64,000 nt of DNA from Bradyrhizobium sp. 1(2017) (GCF_011602485.2 NZ_CP050022.2:5848001-5912000); one strand, 5' to 3'. Numbered from the stretch's first letter, positions 34,515 through 46,275 are shown. The notes: generated by a model from the sequence alone, not told the origin. Made by a program: numbers and translations.

Positions 34515-37500
34515 TTACCAGTTCACGCGCACCCCGACCTTTCCGTCATAGGAAAAGCCGCCGCCATCGAACCGGCTCTGATACGAAGCGTTGGCGTAAA
34601 CCGTCGTTATCGCCGTCACCTGGCCGCTGACGCCCAGATTGATCTCACCCCACAAGCCGCCAAGATCGGCATGAAACGGCACGAAGCCGTTATCCGACGA
34701 GAACCACGTCGTCGGGTTGCCGCGGAATTCATTCCAGAGGTTCGGGCGTATCCAGGCCGTGATCGTGCGCGCGCTGTCGTCGATCGCCCAGGTCCGGCCG
34801 AACCGCGCGCCGATCCGTGCCGCGAGCGAATCCACGTTCGAGAAGCGGATCTGCGCGCCGATGTCGCTGGAATCGTTGACATGGATATTCTGGTAGACCA
34901 GTTGCGCCTGCGGCTCGATGAAATATCCGCCGGCAAGCCTGAAGGGATATCCGCTCTCGATCGACGCCGCCGCACCTTGCGCGCCAGTCTTGAACGCAGG
35001 CAGACCGCGATCCGCCGAGCTCCGCATGTCGTAGAAGGTGCCCTGCAAGACCATGTCCACGTACCAGTCGGCCGGACCGAAATGCGTCCAATAGCCGCCG
35101 AGCGTATAGGCGGCAAAATCGCTGTCGCCGATCGCGCCGTCGAAATGGGCGACACGTCCCTTCGCCCCGCCGATCGCAAAATAGGCGCCAGCGAGATCGC
35201 GCGAGCCATCCGCGGTATCGTGCCGGTACAAGTCCATGCCGGCCTGCAGCGCGGCAAAACTGTAGGCAATGCGCGGGCCGGCCGAGCCGCCGAGCACGCC
35301 GAGACTGTCGCCCTCTTGGACGCCGTTGGTGCCGATCAGGCGGCCCCATCCAACCTTCCCGTTCTCCGGATCGGCGCGGACGCGCGAATCCTCTTCCTCG
35401 CCCACGCGCTGGTGTAAGGTATCGAGGAGATTGCGGCCATACATCAGCGCCATCGACGGCAACGCGGCGTAGAGCGACGTCTCCTCCCGATAGTCCGGGA
35501 TGTCATCGCCGCCGCCGCCGCCACCACCACCTCCTCCTCCGCCTCCACCTCCTCCTCCCCCACCGCAGATGCGCAGGTTGGGATGCGCAAGGCAGTCGAG
35601 CGTCGAGCGCAGGTACCAGGCCTCGGGATTGCCGGCATCCACGCTCGAGCGAAACAGGGTGTATTCGTAAGGCCCCGCCACAACCGGCCGTGACAGGCTG
35701 AAGGCGCCGGATGCCGTGGTCGCGCCGTTGATGGCATCGACGACGAGAATGCCATTGCCGGTGGTGAGTGCGCCGGCGCCCGTAGTGTTGGCGATCTTCA
35801 GGAACGTGTTGCCGCTCGCGGTGCCGCCGTCGATTACGAGCCGGTCGGACGGCGAGCTGTCGGTCCCGAGATGGGTGTTCAGGCCGATCGTGCTGCTTTG
35901 TCCGAAATAGGTCACCGCCGTGAGTGTCTTATAGCTCGACAGCAGCGTCGGATTGCCGGTTGGCGGCGTGAACTGGATCTCGCTTTGGATGTTGGTTAGG
36001 TTCGTGACGCTCGAATTGCCGGTCATGGTCCAGAGCGTGCCGTCGCTCAGCGTGACGTTCGACGTGCTGCCGGCGTCGGTTAGCGCGACGCCCTGCAGGA
36101 TCGAGCCCTCAGAAGCGAGGTTCAGCGTGGCGCCACCATTCACGGTCAACCATTGCCCGTTGTTTACGACGGCCTCCACGCCGTTGAGGTTGACACTACT
36201 GGTGCCGCCGGGCGCCGCGATCGAGGCGCCGTTCGGGCTCGTCAGGAGGGTCACGGTCAGGGTCGCATCGCCGCCGCTGACATTGAGGGCATTCGCGCCG
36301 GCGCCGTTCGCCGTCAGATTCCCGGTCATCGTCAAACTGCCACCGCCAGTCACCGCCGCGGCATGAGCCGCCGATCCCGAGGTCGTGACATCGATACCAA
36401 GGCCGTTGATCGAGGAGCCGGCCCCGGTCGCGAGCAGACCGACCGCCGATGCGCCGGTCGTCTTCACCGTAAGGTTCCGGAGCGAGATGCTGCCTGCACT
36501 GTCCGCCTGCACGCCGGTGGCGTTGTCGCCGCTGGTCGCGATCGCGGTCTCCTCGGCCGTGATCGTGCTACCGGCGCCCGTCGCCTGGACCGCGATGGCC
36601 GACGCGGCGCCGGTGCTGACGCTGCCACGCAGCAGTGTGATCGTTCCCGCTGACACGGCCTGCCCGCCTGTCCCGCTGGCGCTGTTCGGGACGGTGACGG
36701 CCACATCGGTCGCACTGATCGTGCTGCCGCTGGCCTGTAGTCCGATCTCCCCGCCATTCGTGCCCGTCGCCGCGACGCTGCCTCCGTTCAAGGTGATGGT
36801 TGCACTGTCCAGCGCCTTGGCGCCGACTTCTCCGCCCGCACCGGAGACTGTAACTGCGACATTGGTCGCCGTGATCACGCTTCCCGATGCTTGGGCAAGC
36901 AGCCCCGTCTCGCCGCCGCCATTACCTGTCACTGTCACCGCGCCCTGGCTCAGCGCCACCGTGCCGCCACCATCAGCCTTTGCGCCGACATCGTTGCCGC
37001 CGCCGCCCAACATCGAAATCGTCGTCCCGGTCGACGTGATCTGGCTGGCGGGGCCGGTGGCCCAAAGACCCGTGTTGCTGCCGCCGCCGGCCGCGTAGCT
37101 GATGGTGTCGTTGGTCAGCGTGATCCGGGCCGCGTTGGTTGCCCGCGCCACGACATTGTTTCCGGAGCCGTTGAGATTGACGGACAATCCCGTCGCCTGG
37201 ATGTCCGAGCCTGTTCCATCCGCGAGCAGCGCCGTCCCGCCGCCCCCGAACGACGGATCGATTGTCGCGCCGGATTCGAAGATGACGTGACCGCCGCTCA
37301 GCGCCTCGGCCGCGATGCTCCAGTTGCCGTTGATGCTGGCTCCCGCGCCGAGCAGGATGGTGCCGTTCGTATCGGCCAGCGCGCCGATGCTGCCGCCGTT
37401 GTTGGGATTGATGGTGACATTGTTGGTGTTGATCGCGGCACTCGTAGAGGAGTGAACACCCGGCGAGCCGGTGAGCGTGGTCCCTGGCGTGATGGCGCAG

Positions 37501-37712
37501 GTTCCGCTGGTGAGCGTCACGGTGGAATCGGCAGCGACGGTGCACGTTTGCGCCGACACCGGATCGATCGTGGTGCCGAACCCGATCAGCAGCAAAACGA
37601 GAAGGCAAATGCTCCGCGCGCGACTGCGCCCGGACCACGAGCAGCGCGAACAATGTCTCCTCCCGCTACCCAAATCGATGGACGCAGCAATCCGATCGCA
37701 CGCGCCGTTCAT
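34515..37712 (-). CDS. Autotransporter with beta-barrel translocator
   Basis: 1065 residues, type Va secretion. A long signal region (RARSICLLVLLLIGFGTTIDPVSAQ) is followed by a passenger of about 650 residues built of degenerate Ser/Thr/Gly/Ala-rich strands, as in pertactin-like beta-helices. A 19-residue glycine tract follows, then a roughly 280-residue outer-membrane barrel ending in the typical GVRVNW. The start at 37712 follows AAAGGGGC; a start 14 codons earlier has no ribosome-binding site. Probably an adhesin or surface protein. No protease motif was seen in the passenger. Confidence 0.9.
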   Translation of the reverse strand: MNGACDRIAASIDLGSGRRHCSRCSWSGRSRARSICLLVLLLIGFGTTIDPVSAQTCTVAADSTVTLTSGTCAITPGTTLTGSPGVHSSTSAAINTNNVTINPNNGGSIGALADTNGTILLGAGASINGNWSIAAEALSGGHVIFESGATIDPSFGGGGTALLADGTGSDIQATGLSVNLNGSGNNVVARATNAARITLTNDTISYAAGGGSNTGLWATGPASQITSTGTTISMLGGGGNDVGAKADGGGTVALSQGAVTVTGNGGGETGLLAQASGSVITATNVAVTVSGAGGEVGAKALDSATITLNGGSVAATGTNGGEIGLQASGSTISATDVAVTVPNSASGTGGQAVSAGTITLLRGSVSTGAASAIAVQATGAGSTITAEETAIATSGDNATGVQADSAGSISLRNLTVKTTGASAVGLLATGAGSSINGLGIDVTTSGSAAHAAAVTGGGSLTMTGNLTANGAGANALNVSGGDATLTVTLLTSPNGASIAAPGGTSSVNLNGVEAVVNNGQWLTVNGGATLNLASEGSILQGVALTDAGSTSNVTLSDGTLWTMTGNSSVTNLTNIQSEIQFTPPTGNPTLLSSYKTLTAVTYFGQSSTIGLNTHLGTDSSPSDRLVIDGGTASGNTFLKIANTTGAGALTTGNGILVVDAINGATTASGAFSLSRPVVAGPYEYTLFRSSVDAGNPEAWYLRSTLDCLAHPNLRICGGGGGGGGGGGGGGGGGGGDDIPDYREETSLYAALPSMALMYGRNLLDTLHQRVGEEEDSRVRADPENGKVGWGRLIGTNGVQEGDSLGVLGGSAGPRIAYSFAALQAGMDLYRHDTADGSRDLAGAYFAIGGAKGRVAHFDGAIGDSDFAAYTLGGYWTHFGPADWYVDMVLQGTFYDMRSSADRGLPAFKTGAQGAAASIESGYPFRLAGGYFIEPQAQLVYQNIHVNDSSDIGAQIRFSNVDSLAARIGARFGRTWAIDDSARTITAWIRPNLWNEFRGNPTTWFSSDNGFVPFHADLGGLWGEINLGVSGQVTAITTVYANASYQSRFDGGGFSYDGKVGVRVNW
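35508..35564 (-). repeat. 19-codon glycine tract inside the autotransporter
   Basis: Nineteen consecutive glycine codons using all four GGN forms, located between the passenger and the barrel, after LRIC and before DDIPDYREE. The mixed codons mean it is not a simple trinucleotide slippage tract throughout, although runs of up to five GGC occur. It should be a flexible linker at the outer-membrane surface and may vary in length between strains. Confidence 0.9.
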
Positions 37713-37982
37713 TGCGCTGCCCCTTTCATGCTTGTCAGTCGTCAATGCTGACAAATCGAAAGATCGGGTCGCGCCGTTCTGGCTTCGCTTAGAAATTTCT
37801 ACAATTTAAGATCGCAAGTCGCTGCATCGACTATTGGCATCAAGGACGCCGCGATTGTGGCGAGAGCGAACAGGTTTGCGCTTTTTCAAAAACCTGCGTC
37901 GCAGGGGACACACGAATGTTCCGCGATATGCAGATCGTGCCATGCACGGGGCCATGTACAGGTTGCGTCGTAGTCAGGTAAA

Positions 37983-38253
37983 CCCACAGGGGTCGACGGC
38001 GTTGTGCACGTTGCCATCGAAATACTGGCACGACGACCCTGACAGCGCCGCTCGTCCACGCGAAGCCCGGGCTCACGGAGAGCAATCCGCCCTGCCCTTG
38101 ACCTCTCGCGCCCGACGCTGCTGCGTCCACCGCTCCCCGGCCCTGCGATCACCACGACAAGGACCGCCCCTCAAGGGTGTGCCGGGATGAGCGACACATA
38201 CGCGAATTCCGAATTTCGGTAAATGTGAGTATATTCGCAAAAGGGGATTGATG
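37983..38253 (+). repeat. Dispersed repeat, copy B
   Basis: Second copy of the element at 10837-11105, in the same orientation, with the same ordered blocks from GACGGCGTTGTGCACG to ATTCCGAATTTCGGTAAA. It lacks the long inverted repeat found left of copy A. It lies in the 646-bp gap 37713-38358 between the autotransporter and the acyl-CoA dehydrogenase-like gene; I see no gene in the rest of that gap. Confidence 0.85.
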
Positions 38254-38358
38254 GAGCGGCGAAACAGCATGGCGCGGCCGTGCCCGGCAACGGGCGGCGC
38301 CCCGGTCACCGGCTCCGAGCCGACTCCAGGGCCAATGAAATGTTGAGATTACCTAAGC

Positions 38359-39537
38359 TCAATGACGGGTCTGCGGCAGCTTCCAGCCCAGCACCTTGCT
38401 GGCGACCAGCGTGCGCAGCACCTGGGCCGTTCCGCCGCCGATGGTGAACATGCGCACGTCGCGCGCCATGCGCTCGAGCGGGAAGTCGCGCGAATAGCCG
38501 CGGGCGCCGAACATCTGAAGCGCGTCGTTGACGATCTTGATCGCTGCCTCCGACGCAAAGATCTTCGCCTGGGCCGCGAGGGTCGGATCGGGAAACGCGC
38601 TGCCGCCCGGGCCTCGCGATGCCGCGGCCGCATGCAGCATCAGGCGCGACGCGGTGAGCTGCGTCTGCATGTCGGCGAGCATCCATTGCAGGCCCTGGAA
38701 TTCGCCGATCGGGCGCCCGAACTGCTCGCGCGTCTTGACCCATTCGACGGCGTGATCCAGCGCGCCCGCGGCGATCCCCATCGCCACGGTGCCCGCACCG
38801 ACACGCTGGCTGTTATAGGCGTTGATGAGATCGGCAAAGCCGCGCTTGAAGCCCGACGGAGGCAGCAGCACCATGTCCGGCGTGATCTCCAGATCCTCGA
38901 ACACGAGCTCGCCCTCGGGCATGCCGCACAGGCCCATCGTCGTCTCGCGCTTGCTCATGCGCAGCCCTTCGGACTCGCCGCGCACGGCGAGGAAGCCGCC
39001 GACGCCGAGTTCCTCACCGTCCTCATCGAACACCCGTGCGAAGATCAGATGCAGGCGCGACACACCGGCACCCGTGATCCAATGCTTCCTGCCGTTGAGC
39101 ACGTAGCGATTGCCGCGCTTGTCGGCCCGGGTCTTCATGCCGCTCGCGTCGCTGCCCGCCTCCGGCTCGGTAATGCAGATGGCCGGCTTGTCACCCGAAA
39201 GGACGAGATCGGCAGCGCGCCTGCGCTGCGCATCGGTGCCGTAGGCCATGACGGTCGAGATCGCACCCATGTTGGCCTCGACGACGATGCGCGCCGAGAC
39301 GGTGCAGGCGCGCGCCATCTCCTCGATCACCAGCACCGAGTCGAGGAAGCTCTGCCCCTGTCCGCCATATTCTTCCGGGATGGTCATGCCCATGAAGCGT
39401 TCGGCTTTCAACGCCTCGACGACATCCCAGGGATACTCGCGCGATTGATCGATCTCGGCGGCACGTTTGCGCAGCAGCCCGTTCGAGAAGGCGGCGGCCC
39501 TTTCCTTCAAGGCCAGTTGCCGGGATGAAAGCTCCAT
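38359..39537 (-). CDS. Acyl-CoA dehydrogenase-fold flavoprotein, atypical active site
   Basis: 392 residues with the full acyl-CoA dehydrogenase fold: CITEPEAGSDASGM (FAD site), GRKHWITGAGVS, KTREQFGRPIGEFQGLQ and FGARGYSRDFPLERMARDVR. The catalytic base position near the C-terminus reads IGGGTAQV instead of YEGT, and the alternative glutamate position used by isovaleryl- and long-chain enzymes is Gln244 (NSQRVGAG). Arg83 lies in TVSARIVVEANMG. This combination resembles what I recall of 3-sulfinopropionyl-CoA desulfinase, which uses Arg84 and has Gln246. It may be a desulfinase rather than a dehydrogenase. The start at 39537 follows GAAGGGG. It lies 16 bp after the peroxidase-like gene. Confidence 0.85.
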   Translation of the reverse strand: MELSSRQLALKERAAAFSNGLLRKRAAEIDQSREYPWDVVEALKAERFMGMTIPEEYGGQGQSFLDSVLVIEEMARACTVSARIVVEANMGAISTVMAYGTDAQRRRAADLVLSGDKPAICITEPEAGSDASGMKTRADKRGNRYVLNGRKHWITGAGVSRLHLIFARVFDEDGEELGVGGFLAVRGESEGLRMSKRETTMGLCGMPEGELVFEDLEITPDMVLLPPSGFKRGFADLINAYNSQRVGAGTVAMGIAAGALDHAVEWVKTREQFGRPIGEFQGLQWMLADMQTQLTASRLMLHAAAASRGPGGSAFPDPTLAAQAKIFASEAAIKIVNDALQMFGARGYSRDFPLERMARDVRMFTIGGGTAQVLRTLVASKVLGWKLPQTRH

Positions 39538-39553
39538 GGCGTCGCCCCTTCTG

Positions 39554-40129
39554 TCAGCCGCGGCCCATGGAATAGAACTCGGCATTCGGCCGCATGCTCG
39601 TCACGTTCGCGAGCCGGTTCGACATGCCGAAAAAGGCCGAGATCGCGGCGATGTCCCAGATGTCCTCCTCGGTGAATCCATGGTCCTTCAGCGCCGCGAA
39701 ATCGCTTTCGGACGCCTTGTGCGCCTCGGTCGAGACGCGAACGGCGAAATCCAGCATCGCCTTCTGCCGATCGGTGATGTCGGCCTTGCGGTAGTTGATG
39801 GCGACCTGATCGGCAATCAATGGGTCCTTGGCTCGGATGCGCAGAATCGCACCATGCGCGACCACGCAGTATTGGCACTGGTTGAGGTTGCTGGTCGCAA
39901 CGACGATCATCTCGCGCTCGGCCTTGGTCAGATTGCCGGGCTTGTCCATCAGCGCGTCGTGATAGGCAAAGAAGGCGCGAAACTCGTCTGGCCGGTGGGC
40001 GAGCACGAGAAAGACATTCGGAATGAAGCCGGACTTCTCCTGCACGGCCAGGATGCGACTGCGGATGTCGTCGGGCATGTCGCCGAGCTCGGGGACAGGG
40101 AAGCGGCTGACGGCGCGTGTTTCGGTCAT
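39554..40129 (-). CDS. AhpD-like peroxidase-related protein
   Basis: 191 residues of the carboxymuconolactone decarboxylase/AhpD superfamily. The redox pair is CQYC in NLNQCQYCVVAHGA, with the following histidine, as in alkylhydroperoxidase D-type proteins (the 'uncharacterised peroxidase-related enzyme' group). No signal peptide. GGGAGCCC precedes the ATG. It is the first gene of a two-gene unit with the acyl-CoA dehydrogenase-like gene, suggesting it protects or supports that reaction. Confidence 0.9.
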   Translation of the reverse strand: MTETRAVSRFPVPELGDMPDDIRSRILAVQEKSGFIPNVFLVLAHRPDEFRAFFAYHDALMDKPGNLTKAEREMIVVATSNLNQCQYCVVAHGAILRIRAKDPLIADQVAINYRKADITDRQKAMLDFAVRVSTEAHKASESDFAALKDHGFTEEDIWDIAAISAFFGMSNRLANVTSMRPNAEFYSMGRG

Positions 40130-40330
40130 GAATCGGGCTCCCGGGTAAGATGTGCGCGATAGTCATCGCCCACATCCGAAAAATCAATCTCCGCTTCTTC
40201 ATCGCCGTCCTGCTCCATTGCAACATGCGTCAGCCGAACAAGGTCCGCGTCCTGGGACGGATGCACCGCGCCGTCGAAGCATAGGGGCCGTCAGTTCGGC
40301 GGATTGCCTGCCCTCCTGAATCAACCTCGC

Positions 40331-40831
40331 TCACGGCAGACTGGCCTTGGCAGGATCGATGGAGATCTGGCGCTTCAGCGTCCGCAAGCCGAATGTGGTC
40401 CGGGACTGCCGGATGCCCGGTATCCGGTACAGCGCTTGGCGCAGGAAGCGCTCGTAGTGATCAGTGTCCCGCACGACGACCTTGATCAGATAGTCGTAAT
40501 CGCCGGTCACCAGATAGGCCTCCATCACCTCCGGTATTCGCGAAAGAGCGCCGCCGAAGCGCTCGAGCGCCTTGTCGTCGTGCTTGTCCAGCGTGATCTC
40601 GACGAACGCGACGTTGTTGTAGCCGAGATTGCCGTGATTGAGCACCGCGACGTACTTCTCGATCGCGCCGGTTTCCTCCAGGCGTTTCACCCTGGTCCAG
40701 CATGGCGAAGTCGAGAGCCCGACCTGTTCTGCCAGCGCGCTCGTCGTCAATCGACCGTTCTCGCTCAGCGCCGAGAGGATCCGGCGATCCAGTTGGTCGA
40801 GTTCCTCGACGGGGCTGCGCTTGGAGGCCAT
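40331..40831 (-). CDS. bkdR: Lrp/AsnC-family regulator, probable BkdR
   Basis: 166 residues. HTH at residues 12-60 (LDQLDRRILSALSENGRLTTSALAEQVGLSTSPCWTRVKRLEE), then the RAM ligand domain (YLVTGDYDYLIKVVVRD). It is divergent from the branched-chain 2-oxoacid dehydrogenase operon, the same arrangement as BkdR in pseudomonads, where the protein activates that operon in response to branched-chain amino acids. AGAAGGA precedes the ATG. The role is inferred from this context. Confidence 0.9.
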   Translation of the reverse strand: MASKRSPVEELDQLDRRILSALSENGRLTTSALAEQVGLSTSPCWTRVKRLEETGAIEKYVAVLNHGNLGYNNVAFVEITLDKHDDKALERFGGALSRIPEVMEAYLVTGDYDYLIKVVVRDTDHYERFLRQALYRIPGIRQSRTTFGLRTLKRQISIDPAKASLP

Positions 40832-40861
40832 CGGCCGATCCTTCTGTCTATTGGCTTCTGA

Positions 40862-40916
40862 ACGGGAAAAATTTCCGTGATTTCGGCCAATCCGCCGGAA
40901 TTTTGGGAAATTTTCT
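40862..40916. promoter_or_regulatory. Candidate Lrp-type binding sites of the bkd control region
   Basis: The 125-bp divergent gap contains ACGGGAAAAATTTCCGT (40862-40878, imperfect palindrome) and, about three helical turns away, GGAATTTTGGGAAATTTTC near 40897-40915. A-tract-rich, weakly symmetric, phased sites of this sort are typical for Lrp-family proteins. Binding is inferred. Confidence 0.5.
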
Positions 40917-40956
40917 CGGGCAAAGAGATTATCATTGTGCCGCGAGAGAACGTGCC

Positions 40957-42506
<1,550 letters not shown>

Positions 42507-42509
42507 GCG

Positions 42510-43526
42510 ATGCCGCGCATGACGATGATCGAGGCGATCCGCTCCGCGCTCGACGTGTCGATGTCACGCGACGACAATGTCGTCGTGTACGGGGAGGATG
42601 TCGGCTTTTTCGGCGGCGTGTTCCGCTGCACGCAGGGACTTCAGCAGAAATACGGCGTCTCGCGCTGCTTCGATGCGCCGATCAGCGAGTGCGGCATCGT
42701 CGGCACGGCGGTCGGCATGGCCGCTTACGGCTTGCGGCCGTGCGTGGAGCTTCAGTTCGCCGACTACATGTATCCGGCCTACGACCAGATCGTCTCGGAG
42801 GCCGCACGTCTGCGCTACCGCTCGTCCGGCGACTTCACCTGCCCTCTCGTCATCCGCATGCCGACCGGCGGCGGCATTTTCGGAGGGCAGACGCATAGCC
42901 AAAGTCCTGAGGCACTGTTCACCCATGTCGCCGGACTGAAGACCGTGGTGCCGTCCAACCCGCACGATGCAAAGGGCCTCCTGATCGCGGCGATCGAGGA
43001 TCCGGATCCCGTGATCTTCCTGGAGCCGAAGCGGCTCTATAACGGCCCTTTCGACGGCCACCATGATCGTCCGGTCACCGCCTGGTCCAAGCATGAGCTT
43101 TCCGAGGTGCCGGAGGGGCACTACACGACGCCGCTCGGCAAGGCCGTGACGCGGCGCCAGGGCGAGGCCGTCACCATCCTCGCTTACGGCACCATGGTCC
43201 ACGTCGCACTGGCCGCGGTCGAGGAGACCGGGATCGACGCCGAGGTGATCGATTTGCGCACGCTGATTCCGCTCGATCTCGAGACGATCGCCACCTCCGT
43301 CGCCCGGACCGGCCGCTGCATCGTGCTGCATGAGGCAACTTTGACGTCCGGCTTCGGCGCGGAGCTGGCCGCGCTCGTGCAGGAGCACTGCTTCTATCAC
43401 CTCGAGGCGCCGGTGATGCGTGTCACCGGGTGGGACACGCCCTACCCGCATGCGCAGGAATGGGACTACTTCCCCGGTCCCGCGCGGCTTGGGCGCGCCC
43501 TGCGCGACGTGATGGAGGCATCCTGA
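42510..43526 (+). CDS. bkdA2: Branched-chain 2-oxoacid dehydrogenase E1 component, beta subunit
   Basis: 338 residues, partner of the alpha subunit. [51 protein letters not shown] and the C-terminal transketolase domain ([29 protein letters not shown]) are conserved. It begins three bases after the alpha-subunit stop, and its TGA shares one base with the E2 start codon. Cytoplasmic component of the complex. Confidence 0.96.
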   Translation: MPRMTMIEAIRSALDVSMSRDDNVVVYGEDVGFFGGVFRCTQGLQQKYGVSRCFDAPISECGIVGTAVGMAAYGLRPCVELQFADYMYPAYDQIVSEAARLRYRSSGDFTCPLVIRMPTGGGIFGGQTHSQSPEALFTHVAGLKTVVPSNPHDAKGLLIAAIEDPDPVIFLEPKRLYNGPFDGHHDRPVTAWSKHELSEVPEGHYTTPLGKAVTRRQGEAVTILAYGTMVHVALAAVEETGIDAEVIDLRTLIPLDLETIATSVARTGRCIVLHEATLTSGFGAELAALVQEHCFYHLEAPVMRVTGWDTPYPHAQEWDYFPGPARLGRALRDVMEAS

Positions 43527-44818
43527 TGGCCGAGCACACCATCAAGCTTCCCGATGTCGGGGAAGGCATCGCCGAAGCGGAGCTCGTCGAACTGCACGTC
43601 AAGGAAGGCGATCTCGTTCGCGAGGACGACCTGCTTGCCACCGTGATGACCGACAAGGCATCGGTCGAAATCCCCTCTCCGCGCGAGGGCGAGGTCATCT
43701 GGATCGGCGCCCGGATTGGCGACACGGTGGCGATCGGCTCGGCGCTCGTGAAGCTCAAGGTCGCCGGTGACGATGCCCCCAATGCCGGCGACGCGACGCC
43801 GGCCGAGAAACCCGCCGCCTCGCGGGCCACGACCAAGGACCAGAAGACGGTTGTGGCCCCTGTCGCTTCCGCGCCAGCCGCCCCCCGCGCCCGGCGTCCG
43901 TTCGAGGATCAACCGGCATCATCAAGTTCCGGCCATCGCGCGCCGGGCGAGAAGCCCACGGCTTCGCCCGCGGTACGCCTCAAAGCGCGCGAGGCCGGCA
44001 TCGACCTGCGCCAGGTCCGCGGCACGGGCCCTGCCGGACGCATCACGCACGAAGACATCGATGCCTTCCTGTCACACGGGCCGGTGCCGGCCCATGCGCG
44101 CGGCATGAGCCCCAGGACCGATGTGACCGATGTGAAGGTGGTGGGCTTGCGGCGGCGCATCGCCGAGAAGATGTCGCTGTCGAAGTCGCGCATCCCGCAC
44201 ATCACCATCGTCGAGGAGGTCAACGTTTCTCCGCTGGAGGAATTGCGCGCGACATTGAACAAGAAGCCAAGGCCCGATCGTCCCAAGCTGACGTTGCTGC
44301 CCTTCCTGATGCGCGCCATGGTCAGGGCGCTTGCCGAGCAGCCCGCGCTCAACGCCCTTTACGACGACGAACTCGGAATCATCCATCAGCATGCCGGCGT
44401 GCATATCGGCATCGCCACGCAGACGCAGGCGGGCCTCGTCGTCCCGGTCGTGAAGCATGCGGAGGCTCGCGATCTCCGGGATTGCAGCATCGAGCTCGAC
44501 CGTCTCGCGCAGCGCGCCCGCGACGGCACAGCGACACGCGAGGAGTTGACCGGTTCGACCATCACCATCACCTCACTCGGCGCGCTCGGCGGCCTCGTCA
44601 CCACGCCGGTGATCAACCATCCCGAAGTCGCCATCGTCGGCGTCAACAAGATCGCGGTGCGCCCGGTCTGGGACGGCACGCGCTTCGTGCCATGCAAGAT
44701 GATGAATCTCTCCTCCAGCTTCGACCACCGCGTCATCGACGGGTGGGACGCCGCAATCTTCGTGCAGCGGCTCAAGGAGCTGCTGGAGAATCCGGCGACG
44801 ATCTTCGTCGATCCCTAG
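43526..44818 (+). CDS. bkdB: Branched-chain 2-oxoacid dehydrogenase E2, dihydrolipoyl acyltransferase
   Basis: 430 residues. One N-terminal lipoyl domain with the lipoylated lysine in TDKASVE (Lys44), an Ala/Pro-rich linker, a peripheral-subunit-binding domain near 140-178 ([20 protein letters not shown]), and a catalytic domain with [15 protein letters not shown] containing the HxxxDG motif. A single lipoyl domain and the overall length fit BkdB. Translation is coupled to the beta subunit. Confidence 0.95.
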   Translation: MAEHTIKLPDVGEGIAEAELVELHVKEGDLVREDDLLATVMTDKASVEIPSPREGEVIWIGARIGDTVAIGSALVKLKVAGDDAPNAGDATPAEKPAASRATTKDQKTVVAPVASAPAAPRARRPFEDQPASSSSGHRAPGEKPTASPAVRLKAREAGIDLRQVRGTGPAGRITHEDIDAFLSHGPVPAHARGMSPRTDVTDVKVVGLRRRIAEKMSLSKSRIPHITIVEEVNVSPLEELRATLNKKPRPDRPKLTLLPFLMRAMVRALAEQPALNALYDDELGIIHQHAGVHIGIATQTQAGLVVPVVKHAEARDLRDCSIELDRLAQRARDGTATREELTGSTITITSLGALGGLVTTPVINHPEVAIVGVNKIAVRPVWDGTRFVPCKMMNLSSSFDHRVIDGWDAAIFVQRLKELLENPATIFVDP

Positions 44819-44839
44819 AGCGCGGAAGCAGGAAGCAGC

Positions 44840-46237
44840 ATGACCGAGATCACCTGTCAGCTTGTCGTGATCGGCGCCGGGCCGGGCGGCTATGTATGCG
44901 CGATCCGCGCCGGCCAGCTCGGCCTCGACACCGTCCTCGTCGAACGCGGCAAGCTGGGTGGCAGCTGTCTCAATGTCGGCTGCATTCCATCAAAGGCCAT
45001 GATCCATGTCGCCGAGGAGTTCGAGAAACTGGTCCATGCCGCCAGCGGCAAGACGCCGTTCGGCCTGACGGCGGCACAGCCCGCGCTGGACTTGAAACAG
45101 GCGGTGGCCTGGAAAGACGGGATCGTTCAGCGGCTGAACAACGGCGTCGCTGCGCTGCTGCGCAAGGCCAGGGTCAAGATCGTTCAGGGCCACGCGCGCT
45201 TCCGCGACGGCAAGACGATCGTCGTCGAGACCGAGACCGGTCCGAAGACGATCAAGGCCGAGACGGTGGTGATCGCGACCGGATCGGCTCCGGTCGCACT
45301 GCCGTCGCTGCCGTTCGGCGGCAACGTCATCTCGTCGACCGGGGCGCTGTCGCTCACCAACGTGCCGAAGTCACTCGTCGTCGTCGGTGGCGGCTATATC
45401 GGGCTCGAACTGGGGACAGCGTTCGCCAAGCTCGGGAGCAAGGTCGCGGTCGTAGAGGCGCAGGACAGGATCCTGCCGCTCTACGATGCAGAGCTGACGG
45501 CCCCGGTCGCAACGCGCCTGGCCGCGCTCGGCGTCGAAGTGTTGACCGGCGCCCGTGCGCTCGGTCCGACCGCGCGAGGCGACGGCTTGCGTGTCGAGAC
45601 GGCCGATGGCCAGGAGCGCAGCCTGCCGGCCGACAATATCCTGGTCACGGTTGGACGCCAACCAGTGACGGCTGACCTGGGCCTCGAGCAGCTCGTCCTC
45701 GACATGGATGACCGTTTCATCCGGATCGGCCAGCGCTGCGAGACCTCGATGCGCGGCATCTATGCGATCGGCGACGTCACGGGAGAGCCGATGCTGGCCC
45801 ATCGCGCCATGGCGCAGGGCGAGATGGTGGCGGAAATTGCCGCCGGCCTGCCGCGGGCCTGGGACGAGCGCTGCGTCCCGGCAATATGCTTCACCGATCC
45901 GGAGATCGTCTCCGTCGGCCTGTCGCCGAACGAAGCGCGGCGGGGCGGGCTCAATGTCAAGGTGGGACAGTTTCCGTTTGCAGCCAGCGGCCGCGCGATG
46001 ACGCGTCACGGCGAGATCGGTTTCGTCCGCGTCGTCGCCAGGGCCGACAATCAACGCGTCCTCGGGATCCAGGCCGTTGGACAGGGCGTCTCGGAACTCG
46101 CCGCCGCGTTCGGCCTCGCGATCGAAATGGGCGCGGTCTTGCAGGATATTGCCGGCACGATCCACGCGCATCCGACGCTGGGCGAGGCAATCCAGGAAGC
46201 CGCCTTCAAGGCCCTCGGGCACGCGATCCACATCTAG
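44840..46237 (+). CDS. lpdV: Dihydrolipoyl dehydrogenase (E3) of the bkd complex
   Basis: 465 residues. Reoxidises dihydrolipoamide on E2 with NAD. GAGPGGYVCAIRAGQLG binds FAD, the redox disulfide is GGSCLNVGCIPSK, VVVGGGYIGLELG is the NAD site, YAIGDVTGEPMLAHRAMAQG is the second FAD motif and HAHPTLGEA carries the catalytic His-Glu pair. It is the last gene of the operon; 21 bp separate it from E2. The genome probably has further lpd genes for other complexes. Confidence 0.95.
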   Translation: MTEITCQLVVIGAGPGGYVCAIRAGQLGLDTVLVERGKLGGSCLNVGCIPSKAMIHVAEEFEKLVHAASGKTPFGLTAAQPALDLKQAVAWKDGIVQRLNNGVAALLRKARVKIVQGHARFRDGKTIVVETETGPKTIKAETVVIATGSAPVALPSLPFGGNVISSTGALSLTNVPKSLVVVGGGYIGLELGTAFAKLGSKVAVVEAQDRILPLYDAELTAPVATRLAALGVEVLTGARALGPTARGDGLRVETADGQERSLPADNILVTVGRQPVTADLGLEQLVLDMDDRFIRIGQRCETSMRGIYAIGDVTGEPMLAHRAMAQGEMVAEIAAGLPRAWDERCVPAICFTDPEIVSVGLSPNEARRGGLNVKVGQFPFAASGRAMTRHGEIGFVRVVARADNQRVLGIQAVGQGVSELAAAFGLAIEMGAVLQDIAGTIHAHPTLGEAIQEAAFKALGHAIHI

Positions 46238-46275
46238 CGCCAAAGCGCCTTGACAGATGGCTGGGCCTCAGTGAT

